Numbered from the stretch's first letter, positions 1 to 8,993 are shown. The stretch is DNA of 9,630 nt from Treponema sp. (GCA_031259515.1 JAIRLK010000318.1:1-9630); one strand, 5' to 3'. Made by a program: numbers and translations. The notes: generated from the letters alone by a model not told the origin.

Positions 1-300
1 TTCCACGCTCGCGGTACGGTGATTACGATTGAAGGGCCGAGGTTTTCCACGCGGGCGGAATCCCGCATGTTCCGCGCTTGGGGCGCCGACATCATCAACA
101 TGTCCATTGCCACGGAAACAGTACTGGCTAATGAATTGGGCCTTCCCTACGCGGCGGTGGCTATGAGTACCGACTACGATTCCTGGCGGTCCGACGAGGA
201 GCCGGTTACCTGGGAAGCCATAGCCAGGGTATTTGCCGACAACGCTGCCAAGGTAACCGCTCTGCTGAGGGCGGCTATCCCCCGGAGCCTGGAAGTGTAA
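1..300 (+). CDS. mtnP: S-methyl-5'-thioadenosine phosphorylase, C-terminal part (cut by window edge)
   Basis: The last 99 residues of a purine-nucleoside phosphorylase-family enzyme; the 5' end lies outside the window. MTA phosphorylase splits 5'-methylthioadenosine with phosphate to adenine and 5-methylthioribose-1-phosphate in the cytoplasm, as part of purine and methionine salvage. Visible blocks are GTVITIEGPRFSTRAESRMF (fragment residues 5-24), GADIINMS (28-35, with the substrate-binding Met) and STDYDSW (56-62). The two Asp of TDYD (58 and 60) are the family residues that contact the 6-aminopurine base; guanine/hypoxanthine PNPs carry Asn at the equivalent site. This supports MTAP (or an adenosine-accepting relative) over classical PNP. 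The gene ends with TAA just before the debris zone. The family call is firm; the exact substrate is inferred. Confidence 0.93.
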   Translation, partial: FHARGTVITIEGPRFSTRAESRMFRAWGADIINMSIATETVLANELGLPYAAVAMSTDYDSWRSDEEPVTWEAIARVFADNAAKVTALLRAAIPRSLEV

Positions 301-310
301 TCCCGGCGGG

Positions 311-415
311 GACGCTGCGCTGAGGATAAGCCGGGAAGAACTTGCCCAGGCTTTGAAGGTGAGTTTTGTCATAATTAACCGTTGGGAAAACGGTAGATTG
401 CATGAAAGCGGTTGA
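311..415 (+). pseudogene. Orphan XRE-type helix-turn-helix fragment
   Basis: The frame starting at 311 reads about 34 residues to the TGA at 413-415. The core ISREELAQALKVSFVIINRW, followed by ENGR, matches the recognition-helix region of XRE/Cro-type DNA-binding domains (pattern SREELAxxLGVSxxTxxRWExGR). No start codon with a ribosome binding site precedes it: the frame runs back into the mtnP 3' end. Homology stops soon after ENGR, so both ends of the original gene are gone. I read it as the remnant of an HTH protein left by a deletion or by mobile-element activity. It lies against the repeats at 427-518, which fits a rearrangement breakpoint. The motif is clear; the parent gene cannot be named. 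Confidence 0.6.
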
Positions 416-426
416 TTTTCAGGAAA

Positions 427-454
427 CGCCCCAAGGGGCGGAGAATTAAACCCC
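427..454 (-). repeat. GC-rich hairpin repeat, copy A
   Basis: On the minus strand this reads GGGGTTTAATTCTCCGCCCC then TTGGGGCG. The inverted core CGCCCC-TT-GGGGCG matches 9137-9152, where the arms are one base longer. The flanking GGGGT..AT..CTC is also shared, so the homology is about 27 bp. The other copy lies just upstream of an IS200/IS605-type transposase fragment, so this may be a solo IS200 end or a REP-like sequence. Confidence 0.6.
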
Positions 455-478
455 AAAAGGGCTACGCACCCGCTAAGA

Positions 479-518
479 GGACTTGTCCCCAGAAGCCCAA
501 GCCCCCCGGAGTTTTGGA
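479..518 (-). repeat. TCCAAAACTCCGGGGG repeat, copy A
   Basis: The minus strand carries TCCAAAACTCCGGGGG (518-503), a 12-base spacer, and GGGGACAAGTCC (490-479). Both blocks recur exactly at 8925-8955 on the plus strand, with a 3-base spacer. The copy begins 14 bases past the stop of the Gfo/Idh oxidoreductase gene. GGACaaGTCC is itself a small inverted repeat. It may be the solo terminal sequence of an IS4-like element, since the other copy precedes an IS4-type transposase start, or a dispersed intergenic repeat. Confidence 0.65.
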
Positions 519-532
519 TGAGCGTGGGTCTT

Positions 533-1522
533 TTACGTTTCCCCCGGGTAGGTGAATCCCCATTGGCGGCGGATCTCGTCCATAATCCCCGCGATGACCA
601 GGGATTCGTCAAGGGGCATGATTTCGCTTTCCGTGCGGCCGGCGCGGAGACAATCCATAACCGCCTCCGCTTCGTAATTATAGCCGTTACCCAGAAAATC
701 GCCTTCCCAATGGTAAGGGGGCCTTCCCGGAAGAACCAGGTCCGCGCTGCGGCAAAACACAAAAGACGGCAGGTGTATGTAGCCTTCGGTCCCATAAATC
801 CACAGATCGTTTACCGTGGTAAGGGCGATAGATGCGCTCACCAGGGCCGTTTGATGGGGTCCCCAGTATAGAAGGGCAGCGGCTTCCTCGTCAACGCCGG
901 TTTCGCCCATCGTAAGGGCGCCGCTGATTTTCTGCGGCCTCGCGCCGCCAAAGGCCATGGACGCAAAGGAAACCGGATAGACCCCGGCATCCAGGAGCGC
1001 GCCGCCCCCCAGGTTAATATTCCTAAGCCGGTGTTCCGGCGGCAGGTCAACCGTAAAGCCGAAGTTCCCCTGGACCATCCGTATCTCTCCCACCTGGCCG
1101 CCGGCAATCCATTCCCGCGCCTTGCGGACAGGGGGCACAAAACGCGACCACAGGGCCTCCATAAAAAAGACCTTGTGCCGGCGGGCGCAATCTATCATTT
1201 CCGTAAGTTCGGCGGCGTTAAGCGCCGCAGGTTTTTCGCAAAGCACGGCCTTGCCCGCCTTAAACGCCTTGAGCGCAAGTTCCCTATGGGCTGAATGGGG
1301 AACGCCGAGGTAGACTACATCGATCTTTGAGTCCTCCAGCATGGCGTCAAAGCCGGCGTAGGCTTTTTCTACGCCGTATTTTGCGGCGAATGTTTCCGCC
1401 TTGTCCCTGGAGCGGGACACTACCGCACAGGGGTTAGCCCCTTCCGCGTTTTTCAGGCCCCGGATAAAGGCGTTTGTTATGCCGCCGGTTCCCGCAAAGG
1501 CCCAGTTTATGGTTTTCTTCAT
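533..1522 (-). CDS. Gfo/Idh/MocA-family NAD(P)-dependent oxidoreductase
   Basis: A 329-residue cytoplasmic dehydrogenase of the glucose-fructose oxidoreductase/inositol dehydrogenase family; members oxidise or reduce sugars, inositols or cyclic diols. The N-terminal Rossmann fold starts WAFAGTGGITNAFIRGL (residues 7-23, GxGxI-type nucleotide site). The family signature EKP is at 96-98, where the Lys contacts nicotinamide. GGGALLDAGVYP (172-183) is the conserved substrate-domain segment with catalytic-site Asp178 and Tyr182. Length fits the family. The ATG at 1522 is preferred over an upstream ATG at 1567 because AGGAG lies about nine bases before it and the fold begins at residue 4. It follows the SDR gene by 13 bases, so the two are surely cotranscribed. 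The overall pattern recalls the trans-1,2-dihydrobenzenediol dehydrogenase-like branch, but the substrate cannot be read from sequence. Confidence 0.9.
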   Translation of the reverse strand: MKKTINWAFAGTGGITNAFIRGLKNAEGANPCAVVSRSRDKAETFAAKYGVEKAYAGFDAMLEDSKIDVVYLGVPHSAHRELALKAFKAGKAVLCEKPAALNAAELTEMIDCARRHKVFFMEALWSRFVPPVRKAREWIAGGQVGEIRMVQGNFGFTVDLPPEHRLRNINLGGGALLDAGVYPVSFASMAFGGARPQKISGALTMGETGVDEEAAALLYWGPHQTALVSASIALTTVNDLWIYGTEGYIHLPSFVFCRSADLVLPGRPPYHWEGDFLGNGYNYEAEAVMDCLRAGRTESEIMPLDESLVIAGIMDEIRRQWGFTYPGET

Positions 1523-1535
1523 CGTAAAGGCTCCT

Positions 1536-2225
1536 CTAAATTTCCATTTCCCCGCCGCGGTAATCAATAAACCAAGTATTCCCTCCAGGCGTTTTTTTCT
1601 CTCCGGTGATAATCTTATAAATGCCTTCCGCCGATTCCTCCGGCTCTATTTGCGCATCATTGCGGCCCATTACGGTATTCATCCTGCCGGGGTGTACCGC
1701 GCAGACGGTATAGCGGCTCTCGGTTTTGGCGAAAATCGCGGTAAGTTTGTTTTGCGCCGCCTTACTGACGGAGTATCCGGGATACTTTGTCCCTATGTTG
1801 GTCATAGACCCCGCTTCCGAGGTAATCATGATGAACATGCCGCCGTCTTTAATCAAATGATGAAAGTGTTTTATCACTATCGCGGAGCCTATCACATTAA
1901 CTTCCAGTGCGGCGCGCAGATCGTCGATGCTCGCCTCGGTGATAAGGCGTGTACGATCGCTATCGGCCAGTATACCCGCCACAATTACAAGGGCATCGAG
2001 TTTTCCGCCGTCGGTTTCAATTTTTCCCGCCGCTGTTTCCGCCATTGCCTCGCAGGTTACGTCAAGTTCAATCAGCTTGTAGTTCGAAAATTCCTTTGCG
2101 GCCTCCGCCGCCTTTGCCGACGGTTTGTTCCGGTACGCGGCATAGACATCATGCCCTTTTGCCGCCGCAAGTCTCGACAGCGCAAGACCCAGTCCCTGAT
2201 TCACCCCAATAACGGCTATTCGCAT
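1536..2225 (-). CDS. Short-chain dehydrogenase/reductase
   Basis: A 229-residue classical-size SDR, a cytoplasmic NAD(P)-dependent oxidoreductase. It has the nucleotide site GVNQGLG (residues 7-13, GxxxGxG; the usual preceding Thr is Ile), the region IVAG (81-84, in place of NNAG), Asn110 in EVNVIG, catalytic Ser136 in ITSEAG, and Tyr151/Lys155 in YSVSK. The N-S-Y-K tetrad is therefore complete and the enzyme should be active. The later PGRMNT loop is also typical. The ATG at 2225 is chosen because AAGGAG stands about eight bases upstream and the first beta strand begins at residue 2; a longer frame from 2246 would add residues before the fold without a better ribosome site. It is the first gene of the pair with the Gfo/Idh oxidoreductase. 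Substrate unknown. Confidence 0.9.
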   Translation of the reverse strand: MRIAVIGVNQGLGLALSRLAAAKGHDVYAAYRNKPSAKAAEAAKEFSNYKLIELDVTCEAMAETAAGKIETDGGKLDALVIVAGILADSDRTRLITEASIDDLRAALEVNVIGSAIVIKHFHHLIKDGGMFIMITSEAGSMTNIGTKYPGYSVSKAAQNKLTAIFAKTESRYTVCAVHPGRMNTVMGRNDAQIEPEESAEGIYKIITGEKKTPGGNTWFIDYRGGEMEI

Positions 2226-2284
2226 AAGAGTTCTCCTTAAAACCAAAATTTATCCGGACGCGCGCTGGACCGGCATCAATTTTG

Positions 2285-2314
2285 AGTATAGGAAGATACT
2301 ACGCCCCGTGTAAA
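2285..2314 (-). promoter_or_regulatory. Sigma70-type promoter for the SDR-oxidoreductase operon
   Basis: On the minus strand TTTACA (2314-2309) is followed after 18 bases by TATACT (2290-2285). Each hexamer differs from consensus by one base. Transcription would start near 2278, giving a leader of about 50 bases with AAGGAG before the ATG at 2225. Confidence 0.6.
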
Positions 2315-2438
2315 GAATCAGTCCATCCTCCGCAGTAATTTTACATCGCAATTATACCCTCACGTATACCTGATCGACTTGGCCAGACTATCTTTACTAA
2401 TCCGGTAAACTTTTATTCATTTCTTCGTATGTTTATTC

Positions 2439-2560
2439 AACGTGAGTTCGATGAGACTAATGTATCCGCGAATGAACGCGAATTTTCACGAATTATTTGG
2501 AGAAATTTGTGCTGATTCGTGTAATTCGCGGACTTTTTTCTTTGTTGTCGAATTCACGTT
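2439..2560. repeat. Nested intergenic inverted repeat with T-run
   Basis: Outer arms AACGTGAGTTCGA (2439-2451) and TCGAATTCACGTT (2548-2560) are complementary except at one position. Inside lie CGCGAATTTTCACGAAT (2477-2493) and ATTCGTGTAATTCGCG (2515-2530), which form a stem of about 16 pairs with minor mismatches around a ~21-base loop. On the plus strand the inner stem is followed at once by GGACTTTTTTC, so it resembles an intrinsic terminator. From memory, similar ATTCGTGTAATTCGCG-type repeats occur between genes in many environmental bacteria. It could equally be a small non-autonomous palindromic element. Confidence 0.6.
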
Positions 2561-2673
2561 AAATAGTGAAGAACATGAACCCCGGGCTTTACCTGCAAAC
2601 CCTTAGGGATGTCTTCATCCTTCTTAGGGTCTGTTAAGAAAGTCCGCGGTTAAATTCATGAAAGGGGTCCGAT

Positions 2674-3795
2674 GTGGCCAAGCGTGATTACTATGAAGTG
2701 TTGGGACTGCAAAAAGGCGCGTCCAAAGATGATATAAAGAAAGCTTATCGAAAACTTGCCATCCAGTATCATCCGGATAAAAATCCGGGGAACAAGGAGG
2801 CGGAAGAGAAGTTTAAAGAGGCTAGCGAAGCCTATGAAATCCTGTCGGACGATCAGAAAAAGGCCGCTTACGATCAATTCGGGTTTGCCGGCGTAGAAGG
2901 GATGAGTGGCGGTCAGGATTTCTCCTCCACCTTTCATGGCTTCGAGGACATCTTTGGGGATTTTTCCGGCATCTTTGATACTTTTTTCGGAGGCGGCGGA
3001 CGCCGTTCTTCCGGGGGCGGCTCAGGGGGCCTGCGGCAGGGGGCCAATCTCCGGTATGATATAGAGATCCCCTTTAAGGACGCTGTCTTCGGTACCAGGG
3101 TGGAGATCCAGTATTCCCATAGCGAGTCCTGCTCTTCGTGCAAGGGAACCGGCGCGACTGGCGGTTCGGGCAGAAAGACCTGTCCCGCTTGCCAGGGATC
3201 GGGCCAGATCCGGCATAATCAGGGATTCTTCTCCGTGGCATCTACCTGTCCATCCTGCGGCGGGGAGGGCTTTATCATCGAACATCCCTGTAAGGACTGC
3301 GGCGGGTCAGGTACGCAAAAAAAGCGCCAGAAGATCATGGTTACCATTCCTGCGGGAGTGGAGAACGGGAAGCGGGTCGTCATTCCCCGGCAGGGAGACG
3401 CCGGCCCCAATGGCGGCCCTCCGGGGGACCTGTACGTATTCATCCAGGTAAAGTCCCATGAATACTTTGAGCGTCAGGACGTGGACCTTTACTGTGCGGT
3501 GCCTGTATCCATAACCCAGGCGGCATTGGGAGCGGACATCCATATAACCACCCTGGATAGTAAAACTATCAAAGTGAAGATACCGCCGGGCATACAGAAC
3601 GGCCAGTTGCTCCGTGTCCGGGATGAAGGCGTTCCCGTATCCGGCCGCCGAGGCAGCCTCTACATCAAGGTGATGGTTCAGATACCGGCGAAGCTCTCCC
3701 GGCGGGGCCGGGAACTCATGGAAGAGCTGTCCCGTGTGGAAGGAGAGAATGAAGCGCCCAGGCCGATTCCCTTGGCAGAACTGGCCGAACATTAA
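2674..3795 (+). CDS. dnaJ: Chaperone protein DnaJ (Hsp40)
   Basis: A 373-residue type I J-protein, the cochaperone that delivers unfolded substrates to DnaK and stimulates its ATPase. The J domain (about 4-69) contains the invariant HPD at 33-35. A Gly/Phe-rich linker follows (about 75-120). The zinc-binding domain holds four CxxCxGxG-type repeats with Cys pairs 153/156, 170/173, 192/195 and 206/209, all intact. The C-terminal substrate-binding barrels follow (ITTLDSKTIKVKIPPGIQNG region). Length is normal. The start is GTG at 2674, with AAAGGGG about seven bases upstream; the ATG at 2672 is out of frame. It stands alone: no grpE, dnaK or hrcA is adjacent, and no CIRCE site is visible, so heat-shock control by HrcA is not supported here. 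Confidence 0.97.
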   Translation: MAKRDYYEVLGLQKGASKDDIKKAYRKLAIQYHPDKNPGNKEAEEKFKEASEAYEILSDDQKKAAYDQFGFAGVEGMSGGQDFSSTFHGFEDIFGDFSGIFDTFFGGGGRRSSGGGSGGLRQGANLRYDIEIPFKDAVFGTRVEIQYSHSESCSSCKGTGATGGSGRKTCPACQGSGQIRHNQGFFSVASTCPSCGGEGFIIEHPCKDCGGSGTQKKRQKIMVTIPAGVENGKRVVIPRQGDAGPNGGPPGDLYVFIQVKSHEYFERQDVDLYCAVPVSITQAALGADIHITTLDSKTIKVKIPPGIQNGQLLRVRDEGVPVSGRRGSLYIKVMVQIPAKLSRRGRELMEELSRVEGENEAPRPIPLAELAEH

Positions 3796-3796
3796 C

Positions 3797-3875
3797 GGGG
3801 GAAAACGCCAGGGCCGTTGGGTCAGTGCCTTATTCCCGTTTTCCCTGGGCCGGTTATGACATACTTTCACCGGCC
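3797..3875 (+). terminator. Possible hairpins after dnaJ
   Basis: GGGGAAAACG (3798-3807) can pair with CGTTTTCCCT (3837-3846), and GGCCGGT (3848-3854) pairs exactly with ACCGGCC (3869-3875) across a 14-base loop. They follow the dnaJ stop directly, but neither has a convincing T-run, so termination is only plausible. Confidence 0.3.
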
Positions 3876-3905
3876 TTGAGCCGTTTCCTTAGCGCGTTTA
3901 TTTCA

Positions 3906-3934
3906 TTGACAATCGTCATTGCTTTTTGTATTTT
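3906..3934 (+). promoter_or_regulatory. Consensus-like sigma70 promoter at the aat start
   Basis: A perfect TTGACA (3906-3911) is followed after exactly 17 bases by TATTTT (3929-3934). The expected transcription start, about seven bases on, falls at 3940-3942, right against the ATG at 3943. There is no Shine-Dalgarno sequence in the preceding stretch. The promoter would drive the aat-glgX-nucleotidase-radical SAM run. Confidence 0.6.
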
Positions 3935-3942
3935 CTGTATTG

Positions 3943-4683
3943 ATGAATTCTCGTTTTATCCGTTACAACCAGTTTGGTCAAATAGTTATCACGGAGGAAG
4001 ACGATCCAGACTGGATTGTGGACGTTATGCTGGAAACCGGGTATGGCGACGAATTCTGTTATGCCCTGAATTTTGACCCCCTCTTTATCGCCGCTCTTAT
4101 GAGGGCGGGGTTTCTGGTGATGTCTGTCGCCGTCGGACCCTATCGCGGGCCTGATAGAAAACTCCGGCGTTATGTCCTGCTCCCCAAACTCCACCTGGAA
4201 CGGTCTGTGGTGTTCTGGGAAGACCTGCACGAAACCAGAACGGCCAGGCGGCTCCTTAAACGCTATGAACTGCGGTATGACGCCGATTTCGACCGTATCC
4301 TGGAGCGTTGTGTGGAGGTACACGGCAACGACTGGCTTACTCCGCCCCTGCAATCAAGCGTTAAAGCGATACGCGCCATTGATAACAGCCTGGTACGGCC
4401 GGTTTCTTTCGGGCTTTATCGGGACGGAAAACTGGCGGCTGGCGAATTTGGGGTGGTAACCGGCAGGGTATATACCAGTTATTCCGGGTACCGGGATGAA
4501 GATTCGGCGGGAACGGTCCAGATGGTTCTGACTGGCCGGTATCTTAGGGATACGGGTTTTGCCTTTTGGGACCTGGGTATGCCTCTGGCTTACAAAGACC
4601 GGCTGGGCGCCCGGAATATCAGCCCTCGTCTTTTTGTTGAATTATTTCGGGGAGCCTTGGTAAACGCTGCTAATGTATGGTAG
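3943..4683 (+). CDS. aat: Divergent leucyl/phenylalanyl-tRNA--protein transferase (Aat family)
   Basis: A 246-residue protein of the Aat family. E. coli Aat moves Leu or Phe from tRNA to N-terminal Arg/Lys of proteins, marking them for ClpS/ClpAP (N-degron pathway). Family features in order: FxxRYNQFGQIVI and GYGDEFCYAL N-terminally, YVLLPKLHLERSVV, LHETRTARRLLKRYELRYDADFD, a DWLTPPL block (equivalent to TWI), then the GNAT-like half GKLAAGEFGVVTGRVY, WDLGMPLAYKDRLGARNISP. By my eye alignment, E. coli Glu156 (SIEVW) falls on Gly and Gln188 (DCQVLN) on Gly, while the Asp equivalent to Asp186 is kept; SMFSR is also lost. Activity or substrate may therefore differ. The ATG at 3943 is chosen over TTG at 3919, which lies inside the promoter. 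It lacks a ribosome site and may be leaderless. glgX follows 24 bases later. Confidence 0.8.
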   Translation: MNSRFIRYNQFGQIVITEEDDPDWIVDVMLETGYGDEFCYALNFDPLFIAALMRAGFLVMSVAVGPYRGPDRKLRRYVLLPKLHLERSVVFWEDLHETRTARRLLKRYELRYDADFDRILERCVEVHGNDWLTPPLQSSVKAIRAIDNSLVRPVSFGLYRDGKLAAGEFGVVTGRVYTSYSGYRDEDSAGTVQMVLTGRYLRDTGFAFWDLGMPLAYKDRLGARNISPRLFVELFRGALVNAANVW

Positions 4684-4707
4684 TATATCGCTACAGGATA
4701 CTTTTTG

Positions 4708-6870
<2,163 letters not shown>

Positions 6871-6886
6871 GCGTGAGGTTAATATT

Positions 6887-7513
6887 ATGGATGAAAGCAG
6901 CTTTATCTTGGGAGTAGACCTGGACGGCGTTGTGGGCGATTTCTACGGCTCACTGCGGAAGATTGCCGCCGAATGGCTTAACAAGCCCCTTGATGCCCTA
7001 AGCGTCGAGGTGGACTACGGTCTTGACAGATGGGGCCTTGTCGAATACGGCGGGTATCCCCGGCTTCACCGTTTCGCCATTACCCAGCGGAACCTCTTTC
7101 GGGACATGGAACCCATTAAGGACGCTCCGGCGGTATTACGGAAACTCTCCGCCAAAGGCATTCGTATCCGCATCATCACCCACCGGCTTTTCCTCAAGTA
7201 TTTCCACCGGGCCTCTATCACCCAAACCGTTGACTGGCTTGACTCCTACGACATCCCCTACTGGGACCTCTGTTTCATGAAGGACAAGGGCGCGGTGGGC
7301 GCTCATGTGTATATCGACGACGCCCCGTCCAACGTGATAAGTCTGCGTGAACAGGGGTGCCATACCATAGTCTTTACCAATTCCACCAACACGGCGCTTC
7401 CCGGTCCTCGGGCGGACACCTGGCTTGAGGTTGAAACCCTCGTGATGGATGCCCTGGACGAATGGACCACCGGTACGCTGAACCTCTTCGGCGCTACGGA
7501 CTTCCGGCGCTGA
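6887..7513 (+). CDS. HAD-superfamily 5'(3')-deoxyribonucleotidase-like phosphatase
   Basis: A 208-residue protein resembling the 5' nucleotidase, deoxy type C family (NT5C), which dephosphorylates nucleoside monophosphates in the cytoplasm. HAD motif I is DLDGVVGDF, with nucleophile Asp11 and acid/base Asp13. Motif II is IITHR (Thr98), followed by a Lys (132 or 134) in FMKDKGAVGAHVYIDD and motif IV Asp144/Asp145 in YIDDAPSNV. All catalytic positions are present. The segment between motifs I and II (DYGLDRWGL...ITQRNLFRDMEPI) forms the small cap. The last ~18 residues, including GTLNLFGATDFRR, look like an unconserved tail. GTGAGG stands upstream of the ATG. It lies 16 bases after glgX and 19 before the radical SAM gene, so it is probably in the same transcript. 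Real substrate unknown; a general HAD phosphatase is the alternative. Confidence 0.82.
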   Translation: MDESSFILGVDLDGVVGDFYGSLRKIAAEWLNKPLDALSVEVDYGLDRWGLVEYGGYPRLHRFAITQRNLFRDMEPIKDAPAVLRKLSAKGIRIRIITHRLFLKYFHRASITQTVDWLDSYDIPYWDLCFMKDKGAVGAHVYIDDAPSNVISLREQGCHTIVFTNSTNTALPGPRADTWLEVETLVMDALDEWTTGTLNLFGATDFRR

Positions 7514-7532
7514 CCGGTGGACGCGGGGAGTG

Positions 7533-8918
7533 ATGGCCGATATAGTTCTTGCCGTCATCAACGCCAAGTGGATACATCCGTCTCTGGCGCTCAGGCTTCT
7601 TAAGGCCAATCTGGGGCCGTTGGAAGACCGCTGTCAAATCCTGGAATTCGCCCTCCGCCAGCCCTTGAGCGAAAAGACCGCCCCTATTCTGGCCGCCCGG
7701 CCCCGAATCCTGGGGCTTTCGGTTTCCATCTGGAATCACCAAGCGACGCTGGAACTGCTTGAGGCTCTGGAAACGGCCTGGGCCGGAGTTTTCAAACCCA
7801 TCATCGTCCTCGGCGGCCCGGAGATCTCCCATCTGCCGCCGGAGGCCGGAATTCTGCGTTACGCTCACTGGGTGGTTCAGGGAGAGGGAGAGGCGGTTTT
7901 CCGGGAACTCTGTGCGAGGCTTTTGAAGGATTCCGCTACGGAGCGGCTTCCCTCAGCCTCGTCGGTTTGCGGCAAGATCATCAGCGCCAAGCCGGTGGAC
8001 CCGGCCTCCCTGGCCTCCGCCTACCGGCTCTACACCGGCGAGGACCTTTGCCGAAAGCTGGTGTACGTGGAAGTTTCCCGGGGCTGTCCCTTTGGTTGCG
8101 AATTCTGCCTGAGTTCCCTGGATAAAGCGGTTCGGGAATTCCCCCTAGACCCTTTTCTGGGGGAGATGGACCTCCTTATCCGCCGGGGAGCGCGGACCTT
8201 CAAGTTCCTGGACCGTACTTTTAACCTTGACATAGAACGGGCCCGGCGTATCTTGGAATTCTTTCTGGCCCGGCAAGGGGAGGAACCGGCCTTGCGCGTT
8301 CATTTCGAGATGGTTCCCTCCCGGTTCCCCCCGGAACTGCGGGAACCCCTTACCCGGTTTCCGCCGGGGAGCCTTCGGCTGGAAGTGGGGATTCAGACCT
8401 TTAACCGGGAAACCGCCGCCCTGGTAGGCCGGCCTTGTGATCCGGAAGCGGAACTGGAAGCCCTGAGTTTCCTGGGGAAGTACACCAACGCCATCGTCCA
8501 CGCGGACCTTATCGCCGGGCTGCCGGAGGAGGATATGGCTTCTTTTGGCGACGGTTTTGACCGCTTGTGGCTCGCCGGGCCTGGGGAAATACAGGTGGGC
8601 ATCCTGAAACGCCTGCCGGGTACGCCCCTTGCCCGGCGCGGCGAGGCCTGGGGTATGCGCTACTCCCCGGACCCGCCCTACGAGGTTTTGGAGACGGCGG
8701 CTCTTCCCGCCCTGGAACGTGACCGGCTAAAAAACTTTGCCCGCTTCTGGGAACTCATCGTCAACCGGGGCGCGTTTCGGGACCTGGGCCCCTGGCTCTT
8801 TCCCCAAAGGCGGCGGGTATTCCGGTCTTTTCTGGAACTATCGGACCGGCTTCTTGAGCGGTTCGGGCGGAACTGGGGGATAGACCGGCGGGAACTCCGC
8901 GCTGAACTGGAAAGATGA
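7533..8918 (+). CDS. B12-binding-like radical SAM protein, DUF4080 type
   Basis: A 461-residue predicted radical SAM enzyme of unknown reaction. The N-terminal region (about 1-140) resembles the B12-binding fold: INAKWIHPSLALRLLK, ILGLSVSIWN, VLGGPEISH and QGEGE. The DxHxxG cobalamin-ligand motif is not visible, so B12 binding is doubtful. The radical SAM core follows, with the Fe4S4 cysteines 185, 189 and 192 in RGCPFGCEFC, then FKFLDRTFN, LEVGIQTFN and DLIAGLPEED. The C-terminal part (GILKRLPGTPLARR, YSPDPPYEVLETAAL, then a helical segment) matches the DUF4080 family pattern. It is shorter than the ~550 or more residues I recall for clostridial members. ATG 7533 is preferred to the adjacent GTG 7530; CGGGGA stands very close upstream, so spacing is tight. 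It is the last gene of the run; the stop is seven bases before a repeat. Confidence 0.88.
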   Translation: MADIVLAVINAKWIHPSLALRLLKANLGPLEDRCQILEFALRQPLSEKTAPILAARPRILGLSVSIWNHQATLELLEALETAWAGVFKPIIVLGGPEISHLPPEAGILRYAHWVVQGEGEAVFRELCARLLKDSATERLPSASSVCGKIISAKPVDPASLASAYRLYTGEDLCRKLVYVEVSRGCPFGCEFCLSSLDKAVREFPLDPFLGEMDLLIRRGARTFKFLDRTFNLDIERARRILEFFLARQGEEPALRVHFEMVPSRFPPELREPLTRFPPGSLRLEVGIQTFNRETAALVGRPCDPEAELEALSFLGKYTNAIVHADLIAGLPEEDMASFGDGFDRLWLAGPGEIQVGILKRLPGTPLARRGEAWGMRYSPDPPYEVLETAALPALERDRLKNFARFWELIVNRGAFRDLGPWLFPQRRRVFRSFLELSDRLLERFGRNWGIDRRELRAELER

Positions 8919-8924
8919 GACTGT

Positions 8925-8955
8925 TCCAAAACTCCGGGGGCGGGGGGACAAGTCC
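8925..8955 (+). repeat. TCCAAAACTCCGGGGG repeat, copy B
   Basis: TCCAAAACTCCGGGGG (8925-8940), a CGG spacer and GGGGACAAGTCC (8944-8955) repeat the two blocks found inverted at 479-518. It sits seven bases after the radical SAM stop and 38 before an IS4-type transposase start. It may therefore be the left terminal sequence of that element. Confidence 0.65.
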
Positions 8956-8993
8956 CATATGCGTCCAGTTAAGAAGAATGCTATAGTATAGGC

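Larger units (their letters stand above)
2226..2673. other. Divergent intergenic region without a gene
   Basis: About 450 bases separate the minus-strand SDR gene from dnaJ. They hold the SDR promoter (2285-2314), a nested inverted repeat (2439-2560), a smaller imperfect stem (about 2601-2630, GGGATG/CATCC closing a TCTT loop) and the dnaJ ribosome site. The decamer CGCGGACTTT (2527-2536) recurs inverted at 2639-2648. No protein-coding frame or tRNA is recognisable, and no CIRCE operator (TTAGCACTC-N9-GAGTGCTAA) is present. I could not assign a dnaJ promoter with confidence. Confidence 0.7.

Noticed and set aside
1401..2240. 279-codon open frame on the plus strand opposite the SDR and oxidoreductase genes
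   Set aside because: It is antisense to two well-recognised proteins with ribosome sites and has no recognisable domain; in GC-rich coding DNA such shadows are expected.
2340..2400. A TATAAT on the minus strand near 2354 as a further promoter
   Set aside because: No acceptable -35 at 16-18 bases, and the TTTACA-N18-TATACT pair closer to the SDR gene explains expression better.
2561..2673. HrcA/CIRCE heat-shock operator upstream of dnaJ
   Set aside because: The small stem GGGATG/CATCC does not match TTAGCACTC-N9-GAGTGCTAA in sequence or spacing.
3307..3870. 187-codon minus-strand frame opposite dnaJ
   Set aside because: Entirely antisense to conserved dnaJ sequence, composition unlike a real protein, no domain.
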